From Elusimicrobia bacterium GWB2_63_16 (lineage in GTDB: Bacteria > Elusimicrobiota > Elusimicrobia > Elusimicrobiales > UBA9959), in assembly GCA_001799715.1 (NCBI GenBank), contig MGTZ01000020.1:1-64000 (forward strand): 64,000 nt of DNA, written 5' to 3'. Below the pieces are notes generated by a model. The model saw only the letters and a program-made list of their open reading frames with translations, was not told the DNA's origin and ran no database searches. Shown piece by piece: positions 52,024-60,839 of the stretch. Every line of letters begins with the position of its first letter. The first letter of the stretch is position 1. The position numbers and the translations under genes were made by a program.

Positions 52024-52029
52024 CGTTTG

Positions 52030-52035
52030 TAGAAT
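52030..52035 (+). promoter_or_regulatory. -10 box of the coiled-coil protein gene
   Basis: TAGAAT 26 bases before the ATG, followed by a leader with TTAGGAGGGTATA. The -35 region is poor. Confidence 0.5.
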
Positions 52036-52061
52036 ATAAGCGACGGTATTAGGAGGGTATA

Positions 52062-52715
52062 ATGATAAAAGTTCTCGCTCTGCTGCTCGCGGTTGCCGCT
52101 GTTTCCCCGGCTTACTCCCTGGATTTCTCCCTGGACAAGATCAAAGCCGCCGACCTCGGCGTAAAGGCCGAAGGCGTGCCCGCTCCGGGCGCGCCCGCTA
52201 AAGAAGAGGCCCAGGTGCCGCAGGACCTGGTCTATAAGTTCAGCCAGGTCCGCAACGAAGTCCGCCGCCTGGAGACCGACACCACCTGGCTGCGCAGCGA
52301 TATCAACAGGCTGGAGTCCGACGCCCGCCGCATCGAGCAGGGCGTGTCCAATCCCTTCTTCTCCAGCGACCTGCGCCGCATGTCCATGGATATGTCCCGC
52401 CGTCTCACCGACCTGCAGCGCCTGGCCGCCGACGTGAAAAATCTGCTCGGCCTCGCCGTGAAGGACGCCGCGCTCAATCAGACGGCACGCGATATAGAAT
52501 GGGACGCGCGCGACCTGGAGAACCGCTTCCAGTTCGACGTCGTCAACGCCGCGCAGAGCCTGGAGTGGACCGTGCGCCGCCTGGACCCCAAACTGGTAGG
52601 CTACGACGCGCAGTGGACCGCCTCAGACCTCTCCCGCGTCTGCCGCGACCTGCAGTGGAAGACCCGCGACCTCAGCTGGGACGCCAGGGACCTGGTCTCC
52701 AAAACGCAGCCTTAA
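52062..52715 (+). CDS. Exported helical protein with Trp-Arg-Asp-Leu repeats
   Basis: A 217-residue protein with a signal peptide (MIKVLALLLAVAAVSPAYS) and an almost wholly helical mature part. From about residue 60 it shows heptad-like repeats with Trp and Arg-Asp-Leu: TDTTWLRSDINRLESDARR, then IEWDARDLENRF, SLEWTVRRLD, LQWKTRDLSWDARDL. This looks like a coiled coil or helical bundle, perhaps peptidoglycan- or membrane-associated in the periplasm. I do not recognise a family and assign no function. It has a strong ribosome site and its own terminator, so it is monocistronic and probably abundant. Confidence 0.78.
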   Translation: MIKVLALLLAVAAVSPAYSLDFSLDKIKAADLGVKAEGVPAPGAPAKEEAQVPQDLVYKFSQVRNEVRRLETDTTWLRSDINRLESDARRIEQGVSNPFFSSDLRRMSMDMSRRLTDLQRLAADVKNLLGLAVKDAALNQTARDIEWDARDLENRFQFDVVNAAQSLEWTVRRLDPKLVGYDAQWTASDLSRVCRDLQWKTRDLSWDARDLVSKTQP

Positions 52716-52731
52716 GTCTCAGGGCACGGGG

Positions 52732-52761
52732 AAAGCGGGGCCGAGCGGCCCCGCTTTTTCC
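52732..52761 (+). terminator. Terminator after the coiled-coil gene
   Basis: AAAGCGGGGCC-GAGC-GGCCCCGCTTT followed by TTTCC; stem of 11 bp. Confidence 0.9.
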
Positions 52762-52778
52762 TTTGCTGGAATCCATCT

Positions 52779-53417
52779 ATGGAACAACATCTCCGTACCG
52801 CGAATCTGATCAGGCTGCGGACCGCCGCGGCTGCGCTGCGGGCCAACCGCTTCGCCGCCGAGGTCTGCGAGGACGGTCCCGCCGCGTCGGCCGCCCTGCT
52901 GGCCCTGGCCGGCAAGGGCCGGAAGATAGGTCTTGGCGGTTCCATGACGGTGGCGTCGCTCGGCCTGCCTGAAGCGCTGGCCGCGGCCGGCAACACCATA
53001 GTCACGCATAAGTCCGGCATGACACCCGAGGAGAAACGCCTCGTCTGGCTGGAGGCGCAGGGTTCCGACCTCTACCTGGCCTCGCCGCAGGCGGTGACCA
53101 TGGACGGGAAACTGGTTTTCCTCGACGCCAACGGCAACAGGGGCGCCGCCGTGATCTACGGCCCGCGCCGCATAGTGCTGATAGCGGGGGTAAACAAGCT
53201 GGCCCGGGACCAGGAGGAGGGGCTCTGGCGCGCCCGCAACGTGGCCGCCATCGCCAATAATATACGCCTGTCCAAGGATAATCCCTGCGTGAAGGCGGGC
53301 CGCTGCGTGGACTGCGCCGGCGCCGGCCGCATCTGCAACCAGGTCACCCTGCTCTGGAAAAAGCCCTCCGCCAGCGATATCCTTGTCCTGCTTGTTAACG
53401 AAACCTTGGGATATTGA
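52779..53417 (+). CDS. LUD-domain protein (LutC/YkgG-like)
   Basis: A 212-residue LUD (lactate utilisation) domain protein: LGGSMTVASLGLPEAL, ASPQAVTMDGKLVFLDANGNRGAA in pieces (AVTMDGKLVFLDANGN), and IVLIAGVNKLARDQEEG. The C-terminal NPCVKAGRCVDCAGAGRICN has four cysteines, as in stand-alone DUF162-type members, and may bind an Fe-S cluster or zinc. LutA and LutB partners are not adjacent. No ribosome site is visible; TGGAAT, a poor -10 match, lies six bases before the ATG. The function is likely redox or lactate-related but unproven. Confidence 0.9.
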   Translation: MEQHLRTANLIRLRTAAAALRANRFAAEVCEDGPAASAALLALAGKGRKIGLGGSMTVASLGLPEALAAAGNTIVTHKSGMTPEEKRLVWLEAQGSDLYLASPQAVTMDGKLVFLDANGNRGAAVIYGPRRIVLIAGVNKLARDQEEGLWRARNVAAIANNIRLSKDNPCVKAGRCVDCAGAGRICNQVTLLWKKPSASDILVLLVNETLGY

Positions 53418-53484
53418 CGCGCGGATATTCGCGGGCTGTCTTTGCATTTATCTGTGACTACGAGTACAAGTATCCGGAATCACC

Positions 53485-53513
53485 TTACCCCTCACGCCTT
53501 TATTATTTATAAT
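53485..53513 (+). promoter_or_regulatory. Promoter of the second surface cluster
   Basis: TTACCC, 17 bases, then TATAAT, ten bases before the ATG of the 1248-residue gene. The leader would be only a few bases long, so translation may be nearly leaderless. Confidence 0.5.
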
Positions 53514-53523
53514 ATAGGTTGGG

Positions 53524-56500
53524 ATGAAGAAACTCGCGGTATTCCTGGCTTTTTTTGCTTTTTTCAAGGGGGGGGCGCTGGCCTTGGTCCCCTCGAATGT
53601 CCATTTTGATTACAATACCTCCGATTCGGTCAGCGTTTCCTGGGATCCTTACGCCGGCCCCGGGTATTGGGCCGTCCTAAGCGACTACGAAGACTTCTCT
53701 ACGTGGATCTCGAGCGCCCCGCTAGTTACCTCGGACGTAACGCGCCTCTACACGGGCCTGAAGGCCAACACCACCTACCATTTCAAGATAAAATTCTCCG
53801 ACCAGGACGACAGCCAGTATTCCGCGCCCATTTCCACGGCGATACCCGCCGTACCGCCCTCCCAGGTCTCTTTCCCGGAAGTCTACTATTCCAGCGTCAG
53901 CGCCCAGTGGAGCACCCTCGAGAATTCGCCGTCCTCAGAGTACCAGGCCGAAGCCGCCATGGACCCGGCTTTCACGCTGAACGTCTCCTTCTCCAGCGGC
54001 GCCGTCTCCGGCGCGGTGTTAGGCGGATTTACCCCTGATACGACGGTATACCTGCACGTACGGACTTTCGGCCTGACGGGAGCGGACAGTCCGTTCTCGG
54101 CGGCGCCGTCCACCGTGACGCTGGCCTATCCGCCGGGCAGCGAGGCTTATGCCCTGGTCTCCTCCACCGGCCTGTCCGTCTTCTGGGACGGCAACGGCAA
54201 CCCCGGCTGGACCAAATATGAACTGACGGTTTCCACCGAGGAAGGCTTCGCCACGGTCAACTATTCCACCGCCCTGCCCGTCAATTATTACGAGGCGGCC
54301 GGCCTGCTGCCCAACACCACCTACTATTTCAAGGCCCTGGCCGTGAACGGTTCCGGCATACGCACCGGGTATACCGTCTTCGGGGCCACGATGACCTATG
54401 CCGCCGCCCCCGGCGCTACCGCGCCCGCTCTGGACGCCGTCACCGCCACCTCGGCGGACGCGCACTGGCTGGGCGGCGACAACCCCGGCTTCACGGAATA
54501 TTACGTGCAGGCCAGCACGGCCGCCGATTTCACCGGCCTGGATTACGGCCCCGGCACCTGGCTGGCGGGGGCCTACCGCAGCGTTACCGGGCTGGAGTCC
54601 GGCCTGACCTACCATTTCCGCGTGCGGGCCCGCGACGCCCTGGGGCGCCCCAGCCCCTGGCTGGAGCTGGGCAGCGCGGTCACGCCGGCCGGGGCCGACA
54701 CTACCCCGCCCTCGGTGACCGACCTGCAGGGCGGCGACGACGTGTGGCGCGGCGCCGCGGGCGGTTACTACATGGTGCATTTCTCCGACCTGGGCGCCGG
54801 ACTGGACCGTTTCCAGGTGAGGGTCGCCACCGGCCCGGCCGGCAGCGGCACCGTGGTCTACGACTGGACCGACGCGGTCACCGGGATAAACGCCGCCGTT
54901 TACGACCAGGACTGGCCGCTGCCGGCGGCCGTCTTCGGGGCTATAGCCGAGAACGTGACTTCTTACGTTTCCGTCAGGGTCTACGACCTGGCCTCTCCGG
55001 CCAACTTTACCGTCAAGGAGGACGCCTTCTACGTTCTGCGCGACACCACCCCGCCGACCATAACCAATGCCGCGGTTTCACCCGCGGGCTGGCTGGCGGC
55101 CGATCCGGGGGCGGTCTTCGACGTGGATTTCGCCGACTCGCTGGCCGGCCTGGCCGCGGCCAGCTACAGCGCCGGTTCCGTCCCGGGCCTCGCCGGGGGG
55201 GACATACTGGGCTGGACCGCCGTGCCCGGCTTCGCTGCGGGCCCCGCCCATACCGCGCTCTGGGGCGTGGACTTCGGCGCGCTGCGCGACGGCGGCACAA
55301 ACTATATCAGCGTGCGGGCAGTGGACGCGGCCGGCAACGCCAGCGTTCTGGCCGACGTGTTCAGGATACTCAAGAATACCGTGGGCCCGGCCGTCAGCAT
55401 CGCGGCCCCTGCCTCCGCCTACGTGTCTACGGTGACGCTGGTAACCGGAGTAGCGGCCCCCATGACCGAGACAGATCCAGTGGCCGGCGTGCAGGTGTCG
55501 CTGCAGGAACTCTCCAGCCCCAACTCCTACTATTTCGACGGGGCGGCCTTCTCCTCCGCCTCGCCGGTCTGGCTGGCCGCCGCCGGCACGCTCTCCTGGT
55601 CCTACGACGCCTCCACCGCGCCCTTCGCCGCCGGCGTGCAGTACCGGGCCGCGGCCCGCGCCAGCGATACCGACGGCCTGCTGACCGCGCCGCCCTACCC
55701 CAATGTCTCTTTCCGCCTGGACCAGGTGAACCCGACGGTCTACGTCTCCACCCCGCTCGCCGATTCCTCCGTCTACTCTCTGGATGCCGTAGAAGGCACC
55801 GCGGCCGACGCCGGCGGAGCCGGCCTGGGGGCGGTGGAGATCTACGTCAGCCGGGCTCTGGACGGGAAGTGGTGGAACTTCGTCGCCGGCTCCTGGGGCG
55901 ACGTGGCCGTGGCCAGCGCCACGCCCGCCGCCGCCTCCTGGTCCTATACCCCGGCGGCCGGCCTGCGCGGCGCGCTGGCCCACGACCAGCAGTATTTCAT
56001 AGCGGCCGTGGCCAGGGACGCCGCCGCGCCCGCCAACACTTCGGGTCTCGGCCTGGCCGGTTCCACCATAACCTGGAAGGACACGCTGGCCCCGGAGACC
56101 GTGACGGCCTTCGCGCCGTCCACGGGTTCCGCGCCGGGCCGGGTGGACCTGCGCTGGACCTTCGCCGGCGACGACGGCGGCGCGTTGGCGCTGACCTACG
56201 GGCGTTTCGCCGTGCAGTACTCCACCTACGCCGGGGCCGTGTTCAGCACCCAGACGGCCCAGGTGATGATCTCCACCGCCATGGTCCCGGCCGGGGCCCA
56301 GCTCTCCTACACGGTGGCCGGCCTGGCACCCGAGACCACCTACTATCTGCGCCTGTGGGTGCAGGACGACGCCGAGTTCTGGTCGGCCCCGTCGCCGCTG
56401 GCCTCTACCCTCTCCGGCGACCGCCTCAATGACACCATCTCCGGCTCCGTGCGCACCCCAGCGGGCGCCGGCGTCACCGGCGTTATGGTGGACGCCATCA

Positions 56501-57270
56501 CCAACCTGGGCGCCGTGGCGGCCTCCGCCTACACGCTCGACGACGGGCTGGGCTCCTTCTCGCTGACGCCGCTGCCCGACGGCATCTACCGCGTTCGCGC
56601 CACCTGGCTGCAGGACGGCTTCTCCAACTCCATCGCCAAGGACCAGATCCCGATGGGCTACGCGGACACCAATTTCCTGCTCTCGCTGGACTACGAGCTG
56701 GCCAGCGTCTCCGGCTCGCTGCCGGCCGCCGCGCCTTCCGGCCTGCGGCCGTCCGCGGCGGGGGGACAGGCGCAGTTGTGGCGCGGGGCCAGCCTGCTGG
56801 CCACCGCGGCCGCCGACGCTTCCGGGCGGTTTTTTATAGGCAATCTCATCCCCGGGCCGTACACCCTGCGCGTCAGCGCCGACGGCGCGGCCTGGAAAAC
56901 TCTGGAGATCTCCCTGGCGCCCGGCCAGGAACTGCGCCTGCAGCCGCTGGGCGCCCTGGCGGACAAGGCCGGCACCTATGTCTATCCGAACCCGTCCTCG
57001 TCGCACGTCGTCTTCCGCGTGGCCACGGCCATCTCTCCGGTCAGGTTGAAGCTCTCCATCTTCGCGCTCGACGGTACGCTGGTGAAGGCCACGGAGTACG
57101 GCGAAGCCGGCTGGACCTACACGGACGCCGCCACCGACGTCTACGAGTACCGCTGGGATTTCTCCGGCAGCCGGCCGGCCAGCGGCGTCTATTTCTGCAC
57201 GGTGAAGCTGAAGGACGAGCTCGGCGGCGGCGCCGAGACCCTGACCAGGAAATTCGCGGTCATAAGGTGA
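53524..57270 (+). CDS. Giant exported FN3-repeat protein with FlgD-like C-terminal domain
   Basis: A 1248-residue protein with signal peptide (MKKLAVFLAFFAFFKGGALA). It contains several FN3-like repeats in the first 400 residues (TYHFKIKFSDQD, TYYFKALAVNGSG, TYHFRVRARDALGRP), then long Ig-like sandwiches, another FN3 at about 865-965, and two carboxypeptidase-regulatory-like domains (ISGSVRTPAGAGVTGVMVDA and GSLPAAAPSGLRP). The C-terminus YVYPNPSSSHVVFRV ... ASGVYFCTVKLK has the type-A sorting / FlgD layout. It is a likely adhesin or scaffold at the cell surface. It is the first of five genes reading rightwards to the window edge, including a PorV-like barrel. Confidence 0.86.
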   Translation: MKKLAVFLAFFAFFKGGALALVPSNVHFDYNTSDSVSVSWDPYAGPGYWAVLSDYEDFSTWISSAPLVTSDVTRLYTGLKANTTYHFKIKFSDQDDSQYSAPISTAIPAVPPSQVSFPEVYYSSVSAQWSTLENSPSSEYQAEAAMDPAFTLNVSFSSGAVSGAVLGGFTPDTTVYLHVRTFGLTGADSPFSAAPSTVTLAYPPGSEAYALVSSTGLSVFWDGNGNPGWTKYELTVSTEEGFATVNYSTALPVNYYEAAGLLPNTTYYFKALAVNGSGIRTGYTVFGATMTYAAAPGATAPALDAVTATSADAHWLGGDNPGFTEYYVQASTAADFTGLDYGPGTWLAGAYRSVTGLESGLTYHFRVRARDALGRPSPWLELGSAVTPAGADTTPPSVTDLQGGDDVWRGAAGGYYMVHFSDLGAGLDRFQVRVATGPAGSGTVVYDWTDAVTGINAAVYDQDWPLPAAVFGAIAENVTSYVSVRVYDLASPANFTVKEDAFYVLRDTTPPTITNAAVSPAGWLAADPGAVFDVDFADSLAGLAAASYSAGSVPGLAGGDILGWTAVPGFAAGPAHTALWGVDFGALRDGGTNYISVRAVDAAGNASVLADVFRILKNTVGPAVSIAAPASAYVSTVTLVTGVAAPMTETDPVAGVQVSLQELSSPNSYYFDGAAFSSASPVWLAAAGTLSWSYDASTAPFAAGVQYRAAARASDTDGLLTAPPYPNVSFRLDQVNPTVYVSTPLADSSVYSLDAVEGTAADAGGAGLGAVEIYVSRALDGKWWNFVAGSWGDVAVASATPAAASWSYTPAAGLRGALAHDQQYFIAAVARDAAAPANTSGLGLAGSTITWKDTLAPETVTAFAPSTGSAPGRVDLRWTFAGDDGGALALTYGRFAVQYSTYAGAVFSTQTAQVMISTAMVPAGAQLSYTVAGLAPETTYYLRLWVQDDAEFWSAPSPLASTLSGDRLNDTISGSVRTPAGAGVTGVMVDAITNLGAVAASAYTLDDGLGSFSLTPLPDGIYRVRATWLQDGFSNSIAKDQIPMGYADTNFLLSLDYELASVSGSLPAAAPSGLRPSAAGGQAQLWRGASLLATAAADASGRFFIGNLIPGPYTLRVSADGAAWKTLEISLAPGQELRLQPLGALADKAGTYVYPNPSSSHVVFRVATAISPVRLKLSIFALDGTLVKATEYGEAGWTYTDAATDVYEYRWDFSGSRPASGVYFCTVKLKDELGGGAETLTRKFAVIR

Positions 57271-57277
57271 GAACGCT

Positions 57278-59017
57278 ATGAAGACAAGACTGGCCCTGAT
57301 CTGCTGCCTGCTGCTGCCCGCGGCCTCCCGCGCGGCCAACATAACCGGCACCGGCGCCTCGGTGCACGACTCCGCCGGCGCGGCGCGCAGCACCTTCTCC
57401 AACTCCGAGACCATCACGCTGCGCCAGAGCGTGAACATCGCCGAGAACAGCCCTACGAGCGACAGCGTGGATTTCACCTTCGAGATCCTAAACGCCGCCG
57501 GCGCCGCGGTATTTACCCACGCCGGCAACTCCGCGCCCGGCACGCAGGGCGGGGCGCAGACTCAGCTGGCGGGTATCTCGATCAACTCCTTCTACTCTTC
57601 CCCGGGCAACTATACCTTCCGGGCCAAGGCCACGCTGGACGCCGAGACCGTAACGCAGACGGCCGCTTTCCTGATCTCCAGCCCCAACATCACGCTGATC
57701 TACCCGCCCAACGGCGCGCGCGGCCTGTCCGACAACCCGCTCACCTTCCGCTGGACGGCCAGCGGGGCCAGCCGCTACCGCGTAACCGTGGCCGACAACG
57801 CCAGCCTCTACAACGAGCTGCACTCGGCGGTGAACGCCGGCGAGAGCTATTATTCCTATCCCGCGGATCCCTCGGAGCCCAGGGAACGGCTCGTGCCCGA
57901 GCAGGTCTACTACTGGAAGGTGGAGGGCCTGGACGCCAGCAACAACAAGATCTCGGAGAGCAACGTCTATACTTTCTCGCTCAAGGGGCAGGCTTCCTCC
58001 ACCACCCGCAACGTGGCCGTCACCCTGCTGGAGGTGACCACCCCGGCGCTGGATTTCGAGAAGCCGATCAATTTTAAGGCGGTACTCTACAACAGCGGCT
58101 CGGCTACCGAGTCCAATATCTCGGTGAAGATGTCCCTGGGCGGCCTGTCGGCCCAGGATTCGCCCAAACCGGTGATGACCATAGGCCCCGGCGAGCAGGT
58201 GGCGCTGACCTTCACCGCCTTCATGCCGCCCGGCCAGGAGCAGGGTCTGGCCGCGGCCTGCGCGGACCTGTTCGACGACAACATGCCGGACAACTGCAAG
58301 ACCAGATTGATCGGCAAGGACGCCGGCACCACTACTGCCGCGGGGGCCGGCCGCAAGCTGACCTACGACGAGATGTTCCAGGCCATCCTGCAGCGGCTCG
58401 GGCCCGAAGCGGCCAAGGCCCTGGAGGGGTACACTTTCGAGAGCCTCTCCTGCGCCAACTGCTCACAGGACGAGCTGGCGCTCATCATCGCCGCGCTGAT
58501 AAGCGGCGAGGCGCAGCTCATAGGAGCCTCCGTCACCGAGACCGGCGGCGCCGAAACCACCCTGGGCGCCAACACCTCCGCCGCGGCGGACGCCGGTTCG
58601 GACTCCGCGGGCGAGGAGGCCGTGCCCGAGGAGACCTCGCTGGACCTGTCCCCGCTGAAGAACGACATCCCCGGAGAATGGAGCGGGTACACCGAGGCGC
58701 GGGGCAAGGAAGCCTCGACTATAGTGATACGGAGCAAGAAGGAATGGCGCAAGCTGTGGCAGACGCTGTCCAACGAGGAGGAGCCGGACGTGGACTTCGG
58801 CGATTCCATGGTGATAGGAGTCATCTCCGGCGCGCTGGACCGGGCGGCCGCGGTACGCCTGCTGGGCAGCCGCAAAACGGACGACGGGATGGCCTTCGAT
58901 TATTACCAGATAGAGACCCCGCGCGGAGCCGAGGCTTCCAAGGCGGCCTATATTTTCCGTCTCTACCCGCGCTCGGACGACAAGGTTTCCTTCTCGCGGG
59001 TGGACGTCCGCAAGTGA
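57278..59017 (+). CDS. Exported multidomain protein with CARDB-like and PrcB-like domains
   Basis: A 579-residue protein with a signal peptide (MKTRLALICCLLLPAASRA). Residues 20-125 form a beta sandwich; about 130-230 are FN3/Ig-like (NPLTFRWTASGASRYRVTV ... VYYWKVEGLD); about 237-340 are CARDB-like (NVAVTLLEVTTPALDFEKP, AVLYNSGSATESNISVK). A low-complexity acidic stretch follows and the last 110 residues look like the PrcB family (TIVIRSKKEWRKLWQTL, VDFGDSMVIGVISGAL). PrcB occurs in a dentilisin protease complex of spirochaetes. It follows the giant FN3 gene after seven bases and likely acts with it on the surface. Confidence 0.82.
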   Translation: MKTRLALICCLLLPAASRAANITGTGASVHDSAGAARSTFSNSETITLRQSVNIAENSPTSDSVDFTFEILNAAGAAVFTHAGNSAPGTQGGAQTQLAGISINSFYSSPGNYTFRAKATLDAETVTQTAAFLISSPNITLIYPPNGARGLSDNPLTFRWTASGASRYRVTVADNASLYNELHSAVNAGESYYSYPADPSEPRERLVPEQVYYWKVEGLDASNNKISESNVYTFSLKGQASSTTRNVAVTLLEVTTPALDFEKPINFKAVLYNSGSATESNISVKMSLGGLSAQDSPKPVMTIGPGEQVALTFTAFMPPGQEQGLAAACADLFDDNMPDNCKTRLIGKDAGTTTAAGAGRKLTYDEMFQAILQRLGPEAAKALEGYTFESLSCANCSQDELALIIAALISGEAQLIGASVTETGGAETTLGANTSAAADAGSDSAGEEAVPEETSLDLSPLKNDIPGEWSGYTEARGKEASTIVIRSKKEWRKLWQTLSNEEEPDVDFGDSMVIGVISGALDRAAAVRLLGSRKTDDGMAFDYYQIETPRGAEASKAAYIFRLYPRSDDKVSFSRVDVRK

Positions 59018-59060
59018 CCGGAGTTCAGGATAGATCTTAAGCTAACTTAACGGAGGAGTC

Positions 59061-59789
59061 ATGACGAAAACAATGAAGATGGTAGCGGCCTTCGCCGCGG
59101 CGGGGGCGCTGGCGGCCTTCGCGCAGCCCGCCCTTTGCGCGCCCCGCGTGGCCGCGGTGGCGGTATTCATAACGGGCGACGTGCAGGTTAAGCGCACCGG
59201 TGAGTCGGCCTTCTCTGAACTGAAGGTCAACGACATGCTGTACGCCGGCGACAACATCAAGACCGCGGCCGCCAGCCGCGCCGGACTGGTCACCAAGGCC
59301 GGCGCCGAGGTGCGCCTCAACGAGAACTCCAGCTTCGAGATCTCGTCCCAGGGAAAGCTGCGCGACATGCTGAACCTGTCCGTGGGCCAGCTCTGGACCC
59401 GGATGCTGCACAAGATGGCCAAGATCAACGTGCGCACCCCGTCGGCCGTCTGCGCCGTGCGCGGCACCGAGGCCGACATCGAGCAGCGCAGCCTGCTGAC
59501 GGTGAAAGTCTACGAGGGTCATGTGGACGTGCAGAACTCGCTGGGCAAGCAGTCCCTGCGGGCCGGCCAGATGACCACGGTGTCCGGCGCAAACGCCGCG
59601 CCCGAGGCCGCCAAGAAGATGTCCGGCCAGGACGCCGGCAAGTGGCAGGAAGAGATCAAGGTGAGCGACTACAAAAAATTCATCAGCCTGCTCGAGGAGA
59701 GCGCCGCCGGCGGCAAAGACCTCAAGACGTCCGTCAAGATGCCGGACGGCTCGGTGAAGCAGATAGAAGGTTCGCTGAAGAAGAAGTAA
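59061..59789 (+). CDS. FecR-domain protein, exported
   Basis: A 242-residue protein with a signal peptide and a FecR domain: VAVFITGDVQVKR, NDMLYAGDNIKTAAASRAGLV, VRLNENSSFEIS, INVRTPSAVCAVRGTEADI and KVYEGHVDVQNSLG. The sigma factor FecI and a TonB receptor are absent nearby, so it is probably not a sigma-regulating FecR but one of the exported FecR-like proteins that sit at the outer membrane or bind peptidoglycan. The tail is Lys-rich (SVKQIEGSLKKK). A GGAGGAGTC site precedes the ATG. It lies 43 bases after the PrcB gene and 29 before the PorV-like gene. Confidence 0.9.
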   Translation: MTKTMKMVAAFAAAGALAAFAQPALCAPRVAAVAVFITGDVQVKRTGESAFSELKVNDMLYAGDNIKTAAASRAGLVTKAGAEVRLNENSSFEISSQGKLRDMLNLSVGQLWTRMLHKMAKINVRTPSAVCAVRGTEADIEQRSLLTVKVYEGHVDVQNSLGKQSLRAGQMTTVSGANAAPEAAKKMSGQDAGKWQEEIKVSDYKKFISLLEESAAGGKDLKTSVKMPDGSVKQIEGSLKKK

Positions 59790-59818
59790 GCCGGCCACGC
59801 CCGGCGGAGGAACTGTTT

Positions 59819-60745
59819 ATGAAACCTGGCATTATACTGGGAGTGCTGCTGCTGGCACAGGGGGCGCCGCTGCGCGCCGCCGGCAGCTCCGCGGCGCAGT
59901 TCCTCAGCCTGGGCTTCGGGGCCCGGGCGCTCGGCATGGGCGAGGCGTACACGGCGGTGTCCGATGACATCTCAAGCGTCTACTATAACCCGGCCGGGCT
60001 GGCCTCCGGGGGAGAGGGGCGGGAGCTCGCTTTCTCGCACGCCTTCCACCTGGAGGACACCTCGGTCTCGCAGGCCGCCTATATGCGGCGGCCCTTCGCG
60101 GCGGCGGTCACCTATTTCTCGGCCGGGGAGCTTGAGGGCCGCGACGCCACCGGCGGCCTGACCGGGGATTTCACGGCCAGGGACGTGGCGGCGCAGCTGT
60201 CCCGCGGCTTCAAGCTCGGGCCGCTCGATGCCGGTCTCACCGGCAGGGTGATCAGCCAGCGCATACGCTCCAGCGGGGCCACTTCCCTCTCGGCCGACGC
60301 CGGGCTGCTGTACCGCTTCGCGGGCACGCCCTGGTCGCTGGGGGCGGCGGTGACCAACCTGGGCACCCGGGTCAAGTTCGAAGAGGAGAGTTTTCCTCTG
60401 CCGCTCAGGTTCAAGGCCGGCGCGGCGGCGGCTTTCAAGGGCGCGCGGCTGCTGGTGGCGCTCGACGCGGAGTTGCCGGCCGACGGCCCGGCGCTGGCGC
60501 GGCTCGGGGCGGAATACACCGGGCTGGAAGGCATAGCGCTGCGCCTGGGCTGGCGCACCGCGGCCTCGGGGCAAAGGGACGCGATACTGGGCAGGGGTTT
60601 CGACGAGACGTCAGGGGCGGCAGGCCTGTACGGCTTTTTCGCCGGCGCCGGTTTCGCCTACGCCGGCTTCAGCCTGGACTACGCCCTGCTGCCGTACGGC
60701 GACCTGGGCACGGCGCACCGGTTCGCGGTAGGCATGAAGTTCTAG
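59819..60745 (+). CDS. PorV/PorQ-family outer-membrane beta-barrel protein
   Basis: A 308-residue protein with a signal peptide and the family opening FLSLGFGARALGMGEAYTAVSDDISSVYYNPAG in its two halves (GARALGMGEAYTAV, SVYYNPAGLA). Strands continue to the end, which is AVGMKF with a terminal Phe, so this is the plain barrel without the basic tail of the copy at 29189. The ATG at MKPGIILG follows a GCGGAGGAACTG site; the ORF in the track begins upstream in the FecR gene. It lies between FecR and the YadA-like gene, as part of the second surface cluster. Confidence 0.87.
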   Translation: MKPGIILGVLLLAQGAPLRAAGSSAAQFLSLGFGARALGMGEAYTAVSDDISSVYYNPAGLASGGEGRELAFSHAFHLEDTSVSQAAYMRRPFAAAVTYFSAGELEGRDATGGLTGDFTARDVAAQLSRGFKLGPLDAGLTGRVISQRIRSSGATSLSADAGLLYRFAGTPWSLGAAVTNLGTRVKFEEESFPLPLRFKAGAAAAFKGARLLVALDAELPADGPALARLGAEYTGLEGIALRLGWRTAASGQRDAILGRGFDETSGAAGLYGFFAGAGFAYAGFSLDYALLPYGDLGTAHRFAVGMKF

Positions 60746-60839
60746 CGGGGTGCCAGGGTTGAAATAAGCGCGGGGCCCGTCGGGGGGCGCCGCGGATATT
60801 TGAACCTTTGCATTGCGTGATATTCACGGAGGCAGTCTT

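Noticed and set aside
55078-57543. 821-residue antisense ORF within the giant FN3 gene
   Set aside because: Shadow of the repeated FN3 coding sequence; no domain recognisable.
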